A stretch of DNA of 64,000 bases from Pedobacter sp. (GTDB lineage: Bacteria; Bacteroidota; Bacteroidia; Sphingobacteriales; Sphingobacteriaceae), in NCBI GenBank assembly GCA_031119475.1, contig JAVHXV010000005.1:162038-226037 (forward strand), given 5' to 3'. The notes beneath the pieces are model-generated. The model worked only from the letters and a program-made list of their open reading frames with translations, was not told the origin of the DNA and did not search any database. This document shows, piece by piece, positions 26,354-35,656 of the stretch. The translations under genes were made by a program, and so were the position numbers. The first letter of the stretch is position 1. Each line of letters opens with the position of its first letter.

Positions 26354-27079
26354 TTAAGAAAGCACATCCTCCAATACCTGATGGGATTTGATTTGCCCGA
26401 AAGAGGCTGTATGTAACGCATAGTAAACCAATATTTTATCCAGCAGGAAGCGGCGCGTGGCATTATCGAGTTTTATTTCATTTATTTTTTCAAATGGCGT
26501 GGCAAACAACTGCAAAAAATAACTAGCATGCTTTTGGTCGATGAAATTTAGATGTACGGGCTGAATAGAAGTAAAATCTCCTTCCTGCAGATCGAAAAAC
26601 TGCTGGTCATTTCGTGTCTGTACATGTGGAGCAAATCCTAAAAACCTGGACAGCTTTAATAAAAACGCCAAATGAAAGTTGATGCCAGGTTCGGCAGTCT
26701 CGTCGAACCAGCTGATGGCATTGTAGATAAAGTCGAACAGGTTTTCATCCGTATGCTGCTGGCGGATGCTTTTATACAACACCTCGTTCAGAAATTGGAC
26801 CATGGTATTTTTGATCACCTGATAAGGAATAGATTTGAATACTGGCGATGGACGTGCCTCGGTTACCCTCTGGATCTGGGTATTGAGCTTATGATAAACC
26901 ACCATCTCCAAGAGGTGCAAGGGCTGCAAGATGTTCATCGGGATCTTGGCCTTTGGCTTTTTCACCCCATTGATCAGATAAGACTGGATGCCAAACTTAT
27001 CTGTAAATACCTGCACAACCACACTGCTTTCGCTATACAAGGTTGTTTTTAGCACTACGCCCCTAATCTTATGCAACAT
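26354..27079 (-). CDS. recO: DNA repair protein RecO
   Basis: RecO loads RecA onto single-stranded DNA covered by SSB in the RecFOR pathway. The 241-residue length fits. The N-terminal OB fold starts with the usual KIRGVVLKTTLYSESSVVVQVFT, and the helical C-terminal half contains HLAFLLKLSRFLGFAPH. The zinc-finger cysteines of some RecO proteins are missing, as is frequent in Bacteroidota. The start codon overlaps the end of the diacylglycerol kinase gene by 11 bases, so translation is likely coupled. Confidence 0.92.
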   Translation of the reverse strand: MLHKIRGVVLKTTLYSESSVVVQVFTDKFGIQSYLINGVKKPKAKIPMNILQPLHLLEMVVYHKLNTQIQRVTEARPSPVFKSIPYQVIKNTMVQFLNEVLYKSIRQQHTDENLFDFIYNAISWFDETAEPGINFHLAFLLKLSRFLGFAPHVQTRNDQQFFDLQEGDFTSIQPVHLNFIDQKHASYFLQLFATPFEKINEIKLDNATRRFLLDKILVYYALHTASFGQIKSHQVLEDVLS

Positions 27080-27428
27080 ACCCGATCAATTTTGGAACAA
27101 AGATGCAGAGGCCCGTAACCAGCGAAAACAGGGAAGCGATCAGCACGGCACCAGAAGCCACATCCTTAACAATGCCTGCCTGCGGATGGTACTGTGGCGA
27201 GACCAGGTCGACCAGCACTTCGATCGCCGTGTTCAAAAGTTCCAGTACCAATACCAGCGAAATGGAAAGTGCGATCCACAACCATTCCTGACGGCTTAGC
27301 CCCAGTCCATAGCCCAAGAGCACCACAATAATGGCCACGGCACACTCGATCTGAAAGCTCTGCTGTGTCCTTAAGGTATAGCCAATCCCCTTAAAGGCAT
27401 AGGTGAAACTTTTTAGAAATTTTCTCAT
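27069..27428 (-). CDS. dgkA: Diacylglycerol/undecaprenol kinase family protein
   Basis: The 119-residue integral membrane protein has three hydrophobic helices and the family signature ELLNTAIEVLVDL (residues about 63-75) and KDVASGAV (about 88-95), which hold the ATP- and Mg-binding residues. Members phosphorylate diacylglycerol or undecaprenol in the inner membrane; the choice cannot be made from sequence alone. The N-terminal KSFTYAFKGIGYTLRTQQSFQIE is the amphipathic surface helix. It overlaps recO, the only other gene of the unit. Confidence 0.9.
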   Translation of the reverse strand: MRKFLKSFTYAFKGIGYTLRTQQSFQIECAVAIIVVLLGYGLGLSRQEWLWIALSISLVLVLELLNTAIEVLVDLVSPQYHPQAGIVKDVASGAVLIASLFSLVTGLCIFVPKLIGYVA

Positions 27429-27569
27429 CTGCCCTAAATTACATCAAAATTGGGAAAGGCAACCTGTGAACAACAAAAACAATAGCAATTATTTGCTGTT
27501 AGCAATGCGTAACATTTCATTGACCAGATTTTGGAATGAGCCATTTTTATAGTTTCTTTACTTTTTTAA

Positions 27570-29936
27570 ATGCAGTTGAACATGTGGGCGAAACTTTCCA
27601 GAGCTATACTTCAAAATAAAATCCTTCTCATTCTCCTTTTTTTGGCGGCTACGGTTTTCATGGCTTTCCATGCCAGAAACCTCAAGCTTTCCTATGCGGG
27701 AAGCAAGATCCTTCCCTTAACCGACTCCATTTTTATCAAATACAACCAGTTCAAAAAACAGTTTGGCGAAGATGGGAGCGTGATGGTGGTAGGAGTTCAG
27801 GGCGCAGCCATCTATAAAAAAGAGAACTACAATCAATGGATGCAGCTTACTACAGACATTCAGCAGCTGAAAGGCATCAAAGGCGTGCTTTCCATTGGCA
27901 AACTGACCGAACTCCAAAAAGATACTGTCAACCAAAAATTTGTCGTTGGCCTGATCCCCGGACAGCCCATACGCACGGACGCAGAAATGGACTCGCTTAA
28001 AAATAAGCTGATGGGCATGCCATTCTATAGTGGCCTACTCTTCAATAAAAATACAGATGCCACGCTAATGGCCATCACCTTCGACCCAAAGATCCTGAAT
28101 TCGGCAGACCGTAATCCGATCCTCAAGGCCATCGAGTCAAAAACCAGCGCCTTCTCTAAGAAAACTGGCATCACCACACATTTATCCGGGCTTCCCTTTA
28201 TCAGAACAGCCACCAGTAAATTGGTTTCCAATGAGTTTGTGCTCTTCTTAGGGCTCTCTATCTTGGTGTCGGCATTGATCCTCCTCATTTTTTTCAGGAG
28301 CTTTTATGCCGTATTCTTTCCTATTCTGGTGGTCATCATGGGCGTAATATGGAGCATCGGCACATTGGTGCTCTTTGGCTATGAAATTACCATCCTAACC
28401 GGACTTATTCCACCCCTGATCGTGATCATAGGCATTCCGAACAGTATTTTGCTGCTCAACAAATACCACAATGAACTAAAAAAGCATGGCGAAAGGCAAA
28501 AAGCGATGCAGGTTACCATTGAAAGGATAGCGGTAACCACCTTGATTGCCAATGTAACTGCAGCTATCGGTTTCGGCGTACTCTATTTTACGGGCAGTGA
28601 ACTATTGATGCAATTCGGAAGCGTAGCTGCTTTAAACGTGATGTTTACTTGGCTGATGTGCCTATGCCTCATCCCGATTATCTTTAGCTACCTACCTGTA
28701 CCCGCCAGAAAAATAAAAGATACCCATGCACCCAACTTCCTAGACCGGCTATTGGCGACAACAGATGGATTGGTCCAGCATAAAAGTGGACTGATCTACG
28801 TAGTCACGATTTTGCTTACCTTGATCTCCCTGATCGGAATTTACAAAATCAACATCAATGGCTATGTAGTCGACGATCTGCCCAAGAGTTCCACCATCCT
28901 CAGCGACCTTAAGTTTTTTGAGCGCAATTTCGAAGGCATTTTACCTTTGGAGATCAGTGTGGATACCAAAAGGAAAAATGGGATTTTAAGCCTCTCTACG
29001 CTCCAGAAAATCGATAAGATGGAACGCATGATTTCGGCCTATCCCGAATTTTCGCGTTCAATTTCCCTAAATACCGGACTTAAATACGCCTCGCAGGCTT
29101 TCTACAATGGCGATTCTGCATTTTATAGATTGCCGACCGATATTGAGAAAAACTTTATCCTGGCCTATGCCGCCAACTCGGGGAAAGGGAATGGCAACAT
29201 GCTTACCAATTTTGTGGATAAAGATAAGCAGACAGCGAGGATCAGCTTTCAAATGGCCGATGTGGGCTCGAAGCGATTGGATGTGCTATTGGCAGAACTG
29301 AAGCCAAGGATTGATTCGATCCTATCGCCAAAAAGATTTAATGTTGAACTTACTGGTTCGAGCATTATTTTTTCAAAAGGGACCGATTATCTGCTGGAAC
29401 ATCTTTTTGAGAGCATCGGATTGGCCATTATCCTGATCTCGGTACTGCGTTTGGCACAGTTTAAGAGTTTGGGCATCATGTTCATTTCGCTGTTGCCCAA
29501 TATTGTACCCTTGCTCATTACTGCCGGATTGATGGGCTTTTTCCACATCCCCTTAAAACCTTCAACCATCCTGATCTTTACCATTGCGTTCGGACTGGCC
29601 TCCGATCAGACCATTTATTTCCTGACCAGATATCAACAGGAACTTACGCTGACCAATTATACCGTATCTAAAGTGGTTTCAGATACCATAAGGGAAACTG
29701 GCGTGAGCATGACCCATATTGCCCTGATCCTGTTTTTTGGATTTGGAATCTTTACAGCCTCCACTTTTGGCGGAACCGTAGTTTTGGGCCTATTGCTTTC
29801 GATTACATTGATTGTGGCATTATTCTTTAACCTGACCTTGTTGCCGGCCCTGATGCTTTGGCTGGATAGCAAGAAAAAAAGAAAGCTTATTCCTGCCGAA
29901 GAGGCAGCAAGGAATGAAGCGGAGATTGACCATTAA
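27570..29936 (+). CDS. RND superfamily (MMPL/patched-type) exporter
   Basis: The 788-residue protein has the 1+5+1+5 helix arrangement of RND transporters: a first membrane helix at about 15-35, an extracytoplasmic domain, five helices at about 215-375, a second loop domain, and five more helices at about 610-770. The helix-4 region has IIGIPNSILLLNKYH and the second set AFGLASDQTIYFLTRY, both carrying the polar residues used for proton relay. No membrane-fusion or outer-membrane partner is nearby, as is usual for the MMPL/HpnN-like branch that moves lipids or hopanoids. The substrate is unknown. Confidence 0.87.
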   Translation: MQLNMWAKLSRAILQNKILLILLFLAATVFMAFHARNLKLSYAGSKILPLTDSIFIKYNQFKKQFGEDGSVMVVGVQGAAIYKKENYNQWMQLTTDIQQLKGIKGVLSIGKLTELQKDTVNQKFVVGLIPGQPIRTDAEMDSLKNKLMGMPFYSGLLFNKNTDATLMAITFDPKILNSADRNPILKAIESKTSAFSKKTGITTHLSGLPFIRTATSKLVSNEFVLFLGLSILVSALILLIFFRSFYAVFFPILVVIMGVIWSIGTLVLFGYEITILTGLIPPLIVIIGIPNSILLLNKYHNELKKHGERQKAMQVTIERIAVTTLIANVTAAIGFGVLYFTGSELLMQFGSVAALNVMFTWLMCLCLIPIIFSYLPVPARKIKDTHAPNFLDRLLATTDGLVQHKSGLIYVVTILLTLISLIGIYKININGYVVDDLPKSSTILSDLKFFERNFEGILPLEISVDTKRKNGILSLSTLQKIDKMERMISAYPEFSRSISLNTGLKYASQAFYNGDSAFYRLPTDIEKNFILAYAANSGKGNGNMLTNFVDKDKQTARISFQMADVGSKRLDVLLAELKPRIDSILSPKRFNVELTGSSIIFSKGTDYLLEHLFESIGLAIILISVLRLAQFKSLGIMFISLLPNIVPLLITAGLMGFFHIPLKPSTILIFTIAFGLASDQTIYFLTRYQQELTLTNYTVSKVVSDTIRETGVSMTHIALILFFGFGIFTASTFGGTVVLGLLLSITLIVALFFNLTLLPALMLWLDSKKKRKLIPAEEAARNEAEIDH

Positions 29937-29938
29937 AA

Positions 29939-29971
29939 AGACCTATAAGGTTTTAAAAACCTTATAGGTCT
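29939..29971. repeat. REP-like palindrome upstream of the RAYT gene
   Basis: AGACCTATAAGGTTTT at 29939-29954 and its reverse complement at 29956-29971 flank a single central A. It starts 3 bases after the stop of the RND exporter gene and ends 36 bases before the transposase start, the position expected for a REP recognised by its own RAYT. Confidence 0.85.
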
Positions 29972-30007
29972 GTTAGGTTTGTAAGATTAGTTTTCGTATT
30001 TTCAAAA

Positions 30008-30619
30008 ATGAAATTTTATGACAAATTTCATCCCGACGGTTACTATCATCTTTTCAATCATGCAGTAGGATTTGACAACCTGTTCAGATCGCATGACAAC
30101 TATTTGTTTTTCTTGGCACGATATGAGAAATATATTTATCCTGTAGCGAAAACTTTTGTTTATTGCCTAATGCCCAATCACTTCCATTTCCTCATTCAGA
30201 TCAGAAACGAGGAAAGCATCAGGCAACTGGCCAAAGTAGATCAATCTGTCGAATTTGATTTTCATCGATTTATGATGCAATACCTGAGCAATTTTCTTAA
30301 TAGTTATGCCAAGGCATTCAATAAACAACATAAACGAAAAGGAGCCCTCTTTATAGATTTTACTAAACGGATAGAAATCAAAAATGAGACCTATTTTAAT
30401 CGGATCATCCATTACATCCACCTTAATCCTGTCCATCATGGTTTCGTAGCATCTGTAAATGATTGGAAATACTCCTCGTATCATTCGATCATCGATCCCC
30501 AAGGCGCTTTAAAACTGGAACGGGAAGCCATATTGGAGTGGTTCGGGGGAATAGCTGCATTTGTTGAGTTTCATCAGACCGCGCTGCTCCTTGAGGCCAC
30601 ATATGAAATAGAATGCTAA
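30008..30619 (+). CDS. REP-associated tyrosine transposase (RAYT, Y1_Tnp)
   Basis: The 203-residue protein is a Y1 transposase of the HUH class. The two metal-binding histidines are in PNHFHFLI (H58-F59-H60), and the catalytic Tyr is probably Y100 in NSYAKAFNKQHKRKGALF. The N-terminal GYYHLFNHAVG and the HLNPVHHGF segment are typical of the RAYT branch, which cuts REP palindromes rather than mobilising a classical IS200/IS605. There are no IS ends or tnpB. A REP-like palindrome lies just upstream, and three relatives occur elsewhere in the window. All catalytic residues are intact. Confidence 0.92.
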   Translation: MKFYDKFHPDGYYHLFNHAVGFDNLFRSHDNYLFFLARYEKYIYPVAKTFVYCLMPNHFHFLIQIRNEESIRQLAKVDQSVEFDFHRFMMQYLSNFLNSYAKAFNKQHKRKGALFIDFTKRIEIKNETYFNRIIHYIHLNPVHHGFVASVNDWKYSSYHSIIDPQGALKLEREAILEWFGGIAAFVEFHQTALLLEATYEIEC

Positions 30620-30632
30620 GCTATTTCCGAAA

Positions 30633-30875
30633 TCACTCGCTCTCTTTACCCACAGGCTCCAATTCTACTTTTTTACCATCAGGATCTACTTTTTTGGCAA
30701 ATAGGATTGGATAAAGAAACAGCAGTGCACCCACTATAAAACAAATCCCAGCAAGGGTAAGCACAAAAGTGCTTCCAGATATGTGCCTGCTGCTCATGAT
30801 TTTGGCTACGATCAGGGCAACAATACCGATAACAATGGCAATTACGGCCTTCTGTAATTTCAGGACTTTGATCAT
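30633..30875 (-). CDS. Small two-helix membrane protein, unknown
   Basis: From the ATG at 30875 (a GTG directly upstream is less likely) the product has 80 residues with two hydrophobic helices (about 10-26 and 36-58). A highly charged tail ends in Glu/Lys-rich sequence (DPDGKKVELEPVGKESE). No family is recognised. It is convergent with the RAYT gene and has no other partner. Confidence 0.65.
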   Translation of the reverse strand: MIKVLKLQKAVIAIVIGIVALIVAKIMSSRHISGSTFVLTLAGICFIVGALLFLYPILFAKKVDPDGKKVELEPVGKESE

Positions 30876-30974
30876 CACTTTATAGCTTACCCTTTACAAA
30901 CAATCCTGTTTCGCTAAAGTTTGCAGCCTATGCTGATGGACACAAATGGCTTTATGTTTAGCACGCCAGTTATA

Positions 30975-31013
30975 AAAGCCTATCTGTGTTAATCTGTGCC
31001 TATCTGTGGTCAG
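30975..31013. repeat. Short direct repeat (ATCTGTG)
   Basis: Three copies of ATCTGTG spaced 10-11 bases apart (CTATCTGTG, TAATCTGTG, CTATCTGTG) lie in the gap before the porin-like gene. This looks like a dispersed intergenic repeat; no function is visible. Confidence 0.5.
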
Positions 31014-31049
31014 AAATCACTAGTGGAATCAGATGATGATTCTTATTTT

Positions 31050-31079
31050 TTTGAAAATGAGAGATTTATGATATTTTTG
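31050..31079 (+). promoter_or_regulatory. Promoter of the porin-like gene
   Basis: TTTG (31050-31053) and TATTTTTG (31072-31079) are separated by 18 bases, close to the Bacteroidota consensus. The start codon follows 26 bases downstream. Confidence 0.6.
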
Positions 31080-31105
31080 AACAAATTACATTAACCTCAT
31101 ACATC

Positions 31106-31699
31106 ATGAAAAGAAAAATTTTATGGCTAATGTTTGCCTTCCTGATGGCCACATCAAGTGTTTTTGCACAAGAATCATCAAGTAGCAGCACCGACAAAAA
31201 TTTTTGGTGGGGACCAAAAGTCGGCGTCGACCTGGCCACTCCCACTACCAACGAAGCTACGATCAGATCTGAAGTCAAGTCAAATTTTCAGGTTGGCCTA
31301 TTTTTCCAATTTGGAAAGAAATTTTACATCCAACCTGAAATCTATTATGCAACCAGAAAAGAACAGATCGTAAGCGGTACAGTTACTACCGAAAACAAGG
31401 TCAACTCGTTAAGGGTTCCTTTGTTGTTGGGGATGCGCATTTTTAACTTGGGCGTAGTTAGTGGCCACATCCAGGCCGGTCCTGCCGCATCTTACGTGTT
31501 AGATCAGGATCTAGGCTCCACTTCCTTCGACAAAAAGAACCTTAATTTTTCGCTGACCGGCGGCGCAGGAGTTGATGTTATCGGCCTCATTACCCTCGAT
31601 GTACGCTACGCGGTTCCCCTGAATAGCGAAACACGCAACTCGATCAAACAATTAAGGTTGGACGATGGGGTCAATGTAACATTGGGACTCAAATTCTAG
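31106..31699 (+). CDS. Porin-like outer-membrane beta-barrel protein (PorT/OmpW-type)
   Basis: The 197-residue product has a signal peptide (cleaved after VFA, residue about 21) and an eight-strand barrel pattern: WWGPKVGVDLATP near the start, alternating hydrophobic residues, and a C-terminal LGLKF ending in Phe as outer-membrane proteins do. It belongs to the broad outer_membrane_beta-barrel (PorT-like) group. The function is unknown; such proteins are often adhesins or stress proteins. It has its own promoter and a strong terminator. Confidence 0.82.
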   Translation: MKRKILWLMFAFLMATSSVFAQESSSSSTDKNFWWGPKVGVDLATPTTNEATIRSEVKSNFQVGLFFQFGKKFYIQPEIYYATRKEQIVSGTVTTENKVNSLRVPLLLGMRIFNLGVVSGHIQAGPAASYVLDQDLGSTSFDKKNLNFSLTGGAGVDVIGLITLDVRYAVPLNSETRNSIKQLRLDDGVNVTLGLKF

Positions 31700-31720
31700 A
31701 CCAAACAAACGATTTATTTT

Positions 31721-31753
31721 AAAAGGGAGCTATCTGTGCAGCTCCCTTTTTTT
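31721..31753 (+). terminator. Rho-independent terminator
   Basis: AAAAGGGAGCT (31721-31731) pairs with AGCTCCCTTTT (31740-31750) over an 8-base loop and continues into T. It stands 22 bases after the stop of the porin-like gene. Confidence 0.88.
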
Positions 31754-31851
31754 ATGGATTTTGATTTGCACAAATTCCTTACTTGAAAGAGCCAAGGGGA
31801 AGAAAGAGAATTTATTGTAAAATAATCCTGTCTAGAGAAGAAGCTTATGCG

Positions 31852-31890
31852 CAATGCCTATCCCCCTCTGGAGGGGGCAGGGGGAGGAAA
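31852..31890. repeat. G/C-rich palindromic element (CCCCCTC..GAGGGGG)
   Basis: ATCCCCCTCTGG and AGGGGGCAGGGGGAGG form an inverted, partly repeated G-run element between convergent genes. It looks like the dispersed TCCCCCTTTGGAGGGGG-type repeat seen in many Bacteroidota genomes (from memory). The G-runs could also form a quadruplex. Confidence 0.55.
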
Positions 31891-31934
31891 AGATAGCAGA
31901 ATCCATGCACTAGCCTATCGAGCAGGGAAAGGTC

Positions 31935-31966
31935 GGGTTCAATCGCCGAACGCCAAACGCTACACT
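31935..31966. repeat. Short heptad repeat island, CGCCAAA theme
   Basis: Units GTTCAAT, CGCCGAA, CGCCAAA, CGCTACA follow at a 7-base period and overlap the 3' end of the small membrane protein gene at 31960. Confidence 0.7.
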
Positions 31967-32154
31967 CCTCCCCTTTTCCGGTTTCGGAGCAAGCTCGAAA
32001 TCACTAAACCTAAACCAATGATCTCCAACAACATCGTAATGATCACAATGCCAATGGTGAGCCCAGGATGGGCAGTTTTGAAGAAAAAAGCAGTCGGCAG
32101 TACCACCACTGCCGCCACCATAAATAGCAGGCCGATTTGAAGTCTCTTGTTCAT
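31960..32154 (-). CDS. Small two-helix membrane protein, unknown
   Basis: The ATG at 32154 gives 64 residues: MNKRLQ, a first helix (IGLLFMVAAVVVLPTAFFF), a short loop, a second helix (GLTIGIVIITMLLEIIGLGLVI) and a basic tail RNRKRGGV. A longer frame begins 18 codons upstream but adds a polar stretch that overlaps the likely ileS promoter region. No family recognised. Its last codons lie within a heptad repeat island. Confidence 0.6.
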   Translation of the reverse strand: MNKRLQIGLLFMVAAVVVLPTAFFFKTAHPGLTIGIVIITMLLEIIGLGLVISSLLRNRKRGGV

Positions 32155-32197
32155 AAAACAAATTCCTGTAAAACTACCATAATTCATTCTAAAACCG

Positions 32198-32205
32198 TAG
32201 CTTTG
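32198..32205 (+). promoter_or_regulatory. Candidate -7 box of ileS
   Basis: TAGCTTTG fits TAnnTTTG and lies 30 bases before the ileS ATG. No -33 TTTG is seen at the right distance, so the call is tentative. Confidence 0.35.
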
Positions 32206-32235
32206 CATCCTTTAATTTTTGGAGATACTTGATTG

Positions 32236-35200
32236 ATGTATAGGGAATTTAAACAATTAGAACTAGCTAAAATAGGCACAGAGATCCTCGAGTTTTGGAA
32301 AGCAGAAAATATCTTTGAAAAAAGTATTTCCACGCGCTCAAAAGCCAAGCCGTTCACGTTTTATGAAGGTCCACCATCCGCAAATGGTATGCCGGGCATT
32401 CACCACGTGATGGCCCGTGCCATCAAGGACATCTTTTGCCGTTACAAAACATTAAAAGGCTATCAGGTAAAACGTAAAGGCGGATGGGATACCCATGGCC
32501 TCCCGATCGAACTTGCCGTTGAAAAAAAACTAGGCATTACCAAAGATGATATCGGAAAAAAAATATCTGTAGAAGACTACAATAGTGCCTGCAAGGAAGA
32601 AGTAATGCGCTATACGGATGTATGGAACGACCTGACCGAAAAAATGGGCTATTGGGTCGACCTCCAACATCCTTACGTCACTTATCATAACGAATACATC
32701 GAAACCCTCTGGTGGATCTTAAAATCGTTCTACGAGAAAGGACTGCTGTATAAAGGCTATACGGTTCAACCCTATTCGCCGGCGGCGGGAACAGGCCTAA
32801 GTTCGCACGAACTCAACCAGCCCGGCACCTATCGCGATGTAAGCGATACCACTATCGTTGCCCAATTTAAGGCCATCGCCAGTTCATTGCCACCTGCACT
32901 GAGCCAATTTGGCGAAATCAGCTTCCTTGCTTGGACCACTACACCATGGACCCTTCCGAGCAATACGGCATTAACGGTAGGTCCAAAAATCGATTATGTG
33001 CTCGTCAAGACATATAACCAATATACTTTCGAACCGATCCAGGTTATTTTGGCCAAACCATTGGTAAGCACGCAGTTTTCTGGTAAATACTTTTTAGCCA
33101 ATGGCGATGAAGAACTTCGGGCTTATCAGGCTGATGATAAAAAAATTCCCTATCTTATTTTGACCGAAGTGGTGGGTGCTGACCTCGTGGGCATCAGGTA
33201 CGAACAATTGTTGCCCCTTGCCCTGCCTTATCAAAACGCAGAAAATGCCTTTAGGGTAATTTCAGGTGATTTTGTCACCACCGAAGATGGTACAGGTATC
33301 GTGCACACTGCCCCTACTTTTGGTGCTGATGATGCGCGTGCCGCGAAATCGGCTACCCCAGAAGTACCGCCACTATTGATCCTCGACGAGAAAGGAAATC
33401 CGGTTCCATTGGTCGACCTTCAAGGTAAATTTGTGGCCTCCCTCGGAGAATATGGCGGAAAGTACGTCAAAAATGAATATTATACCGATGGCTCCGCTCC
33501 AGAGAAATCTGTCGACGTGGAAATCGCCATCCGCCTAAAGGAAGAAAATAAAGCCTTTAAGGTCGAAAAATATGTACACAGCTATCCGCATTGCTGGCGT
33601 ACCGATAAACCTGTTCTCTACTATCCGTTAGACAGTTGGTTTATCAAGACGACTGCCGTAAAGGATAAAATGGTGGAACTGAACAAGACCATCAATTGGA
33701 AACCAGAAGCTACAGGAACCGGGCGTTTCGGTAACTGGCTTGAAAATCTGGTCGACTGGAACCTGTCACGTTCACGATATTGGGGCACACCACTACCCAT
33801 CTGGCGCACCGCTGATGGATTGGAGGAAAAATGTATCGGTTCGATTGCCGAACTGAATGCCGAAATCAAAAAAGCCGTATCCGCAGGATTGATGTCTGCT
33901 GATTTCGAACTGAAGGATATGCACCGTCCTTATGTAGACGATGTCATCCTGGTTTCTGAAAAAGGCGAAAAAATGACCCGCGAAACTGACCTGATCGACG
34001 TATGGTTTGATAGCGGGGCAATGCCTTATGCCCAGTGGCACTTTCCGTTCGAGAACAAGGAAGAATTTGAAAATGCCTACCCGGCAGACTTTATTGCCGA
34101 GGGTGTAGACCAGACCCGTGGATGGTTTTTTACACTCCATGCCATTGCCGTTATGCTCAGCGAAAGCAGTGAAGAGATCAAGGCCATCAATGCGCATGTC
34201 AATAACCTTGGCATTTCCTATAAAAATGTGGTGTCTAACGGACTGGTATTGGATAAGAACGGCAACAAGATGTCCAAACGTCTTGGTAATGCTGTTGATC
34301 CTTTCAGCACCATCGAAACCTATAGTGCTGATGCAACGCGCTGGTACATGATCAGCAATGCATCGCCATGGGACAACCTGAAATTTAACATCGAAGGACT
34401 GGACGAAGTGCGCCGCAAATTTTTCGGCACTTTATACAACACCTACTCCTTCTTCGCGCTGTATGCGAACATCGATAAATTTGAGATCGATCTGGAAAAC
34501 CAGACCCCGATTGCCAAAAGAAGCGAACTTGACCGCTGGATTTTATCGCTGTTGCAGACCTTGGTAACGGAGGTAGATGAAAGCTACAATGCCTACGAAC
34601 CTACAAAAGCGGCAAGGGCCATCCAGACTTTTGTAGACGAGCACCTGAGCAATTGGTACATCAGGCTTTCGCGCCGTCGTTTCTGGAAAGGAGAAATGAC
34701 CGATGATAAGCGTGCCGCCTACGAGACCTTATTTACCTGTTTGATGCGCGTATCGCAGCTGATGAGCCCTATCGCCCCATTTTTTGCAGATTGGCTGTAC
34801 CTTAACCTTACCGCAGCTAATCCGAACGCACACCAGGCCAAATCCGTACACCTCACCATTTGGGATGAAATAGACAATACCCTGATCGATTTTGACCTGG
34901 ACGAGCGGATGGAACTGGCACAAAACATTTCTTCAATGGTGTTATCGCTACGAAAGAAAATGGGCATCAATGTTCGTCAGCCGCTGGCAAAAGTCCTCAT
35001 TCCGGTACTTGATGATAATTTCCAGGTAAAAGTAGACTTGGTAAAAGACCTGATTTTATCGGAAACGAACATCAAGGCCATCGAATTTATCAAGGACACG
35101 GCAGGCTTCATCAAGAAAAAGGTAAAGCCCAATTTCAAGGCTTTGGGCGCGAAGGTTGGTAAGGACATGAAGATCGTGACCGAGGCGATTGCCAATTTCA

Positions 35201-35631
35201 CGCCAGAAGAATTGGCCGATTTCGAACGTACTGGCAACATCGCCATCCGCAACACCGCTTATCAGATCAGCCTGGAAGATGTAGAGATCATTGCGGAAGA
35301 TATTCCAGGATGGCAGGTGACCACCATGGGCAGTTTAACCGTCGCCCTCGATGTGACCATTACCCCAGAACTTAAAAATGAAGGCTTATCCCGCGAGCTC
35401 ATCAACCGGATCCAAAATTTAAGGAAAGAGCTTGATTTTGAGGTAACGGATAGGATCAGCGTAAGCCTGCAAAATGATGCGCTGATTGCTGATGCGATCG
35501 CACAGAACAAAGCTTACATTTGTGCAGAGATATTGGCCGATGAGTTTAATTTAGTAGACCAACTGAACGAAGGAAACAAAATCAGCATTGAAGATGTTGA
35601 TTTACAGCTTTCGATAAGCAGACAATCATAA
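32236..35631 (+). CDS. ileS: Isoleucine--tRNA ligase
   Basis: IleS charges tRNA-Ile and edits misactivated valine. The 1131-residue protein has the class I signature HHVM (residues 56-59, the HIGH site in PSANGMPGIHH), an editing domain, and KMSKR near residue 678. The order DWNLSRSRYWGTPLPIW and WFDSGAMPYAQWHFP is that of IleRS. The length and extended C-terminal domain without a zinc finger fit the long, eukaryote-like type 2 IleRS, generally less sensitive to mupirocin. That point is inference from family. A TTG precedes the ATG; the ATG is used. It leads an operon with dksA and lspA. Confidence 0.97.
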   Translation: MYREFKQLELAKIGTEILEFWKAENIFEKSISTRSKAKPFTFYEGPPSANGMPGIHHVMARAIKDIFCRYKTLKGYQVKRKGGWDTHGLPIELAVEKKLGITKDDIGKKISVEDYNSACKEEVMRYTDVWNDLTEKMGYWVDLQHPYVTYHNEYIETLWWILKSFYEKGLLYKGYTVQPYSPAAGTGLSSHELNQPGTYRDVSDTTIVAQFKAIASSLPPALSQFGEISFLAWTTTPWTLPSNTALTVGPKIDYVLVKTYNQYTFEPIQVILAKPLVSTQFSGKYFLANGDEELRAYQADDKKIPYLILTEVVGADLVGIRYEQLLPLALPYQNAENAFRVISGDFVTTEDGTGIVHTAPTFGADDARAAKSATPEVPPLLILDEKGNPVPLVDLQGKFVASLGEYGGKYVKNEYYTDGSAPEKSVDVEIAIRLKEENKAFKVEKYVHSYPHCWRTDKPVLYYPLDSWFIKTTAVKDKMVELNKTINWKPEATGTGRFGNWLENLVDWNLSRSRYWGTPLPIWRTADGLEEKCIGSIAELNAEIKKAVSAGLMSADFELKDMHRPYVDDVILVSEKGEKMTRETDLIDVWFDSGAMPYAQWHFPFENKEEFENAYPADFIAEGVDQTRGWFFTLHAIAVMLSESSEEIKAINAHVNNLGISYKNVVSNGLVLDKNGNKMSKRLGNAVDPFSTIETYSADATRWYMISNASPWDNLKFNIEGLDEVRRKFFGTLYNTYSFFALYANIDKFEIDLENQTPIAKRSELDRWILSLLQTLVTEVDESYNAYEPTKAARAIQTFVDEHLSNWYIRLSRRRFWKGEMTDDKRAAYETLFTCLMRVSQLMSPIAPFFADWLYLNLTAANPNAHQAKSVHLTIWDEIDNTLIDFDLDERMELAQNISSMVLSLRKKMGINVRQPLAKVLIPVLDDNFQVKVDLVKDLILSETNIKAIEFIKDTAGFIKKKVKPNFKALGAKVGKDMKIVTEAIANFTPEELADFERTGNIAIRNTAYQISLEDVEIIAEDIPGWQVTTMGSLTVALDVTITPELKNEGLSRELINRIQNLRKELDFEVTDRISVSLQNDALIADAIAQNKAYICAEILADEFNLVDQLNEGNKISIEDVDLQLSISRQS

Positions 35632-35656
35632 TAGGAACATCAAAATTAACAGATAG

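Noticed and set aside
29939..30619. IS200/IS605 insertion sequence
   Set aside because: No tnpB or IS ends; the gene has RAYT features and lies beside a single palindrome.
32206..32235. T-box or other riboswitch before ileS
   Set aside because: The leader is only about 30 bases and shows no T-box features; T-boxes are not expected in this phylum.
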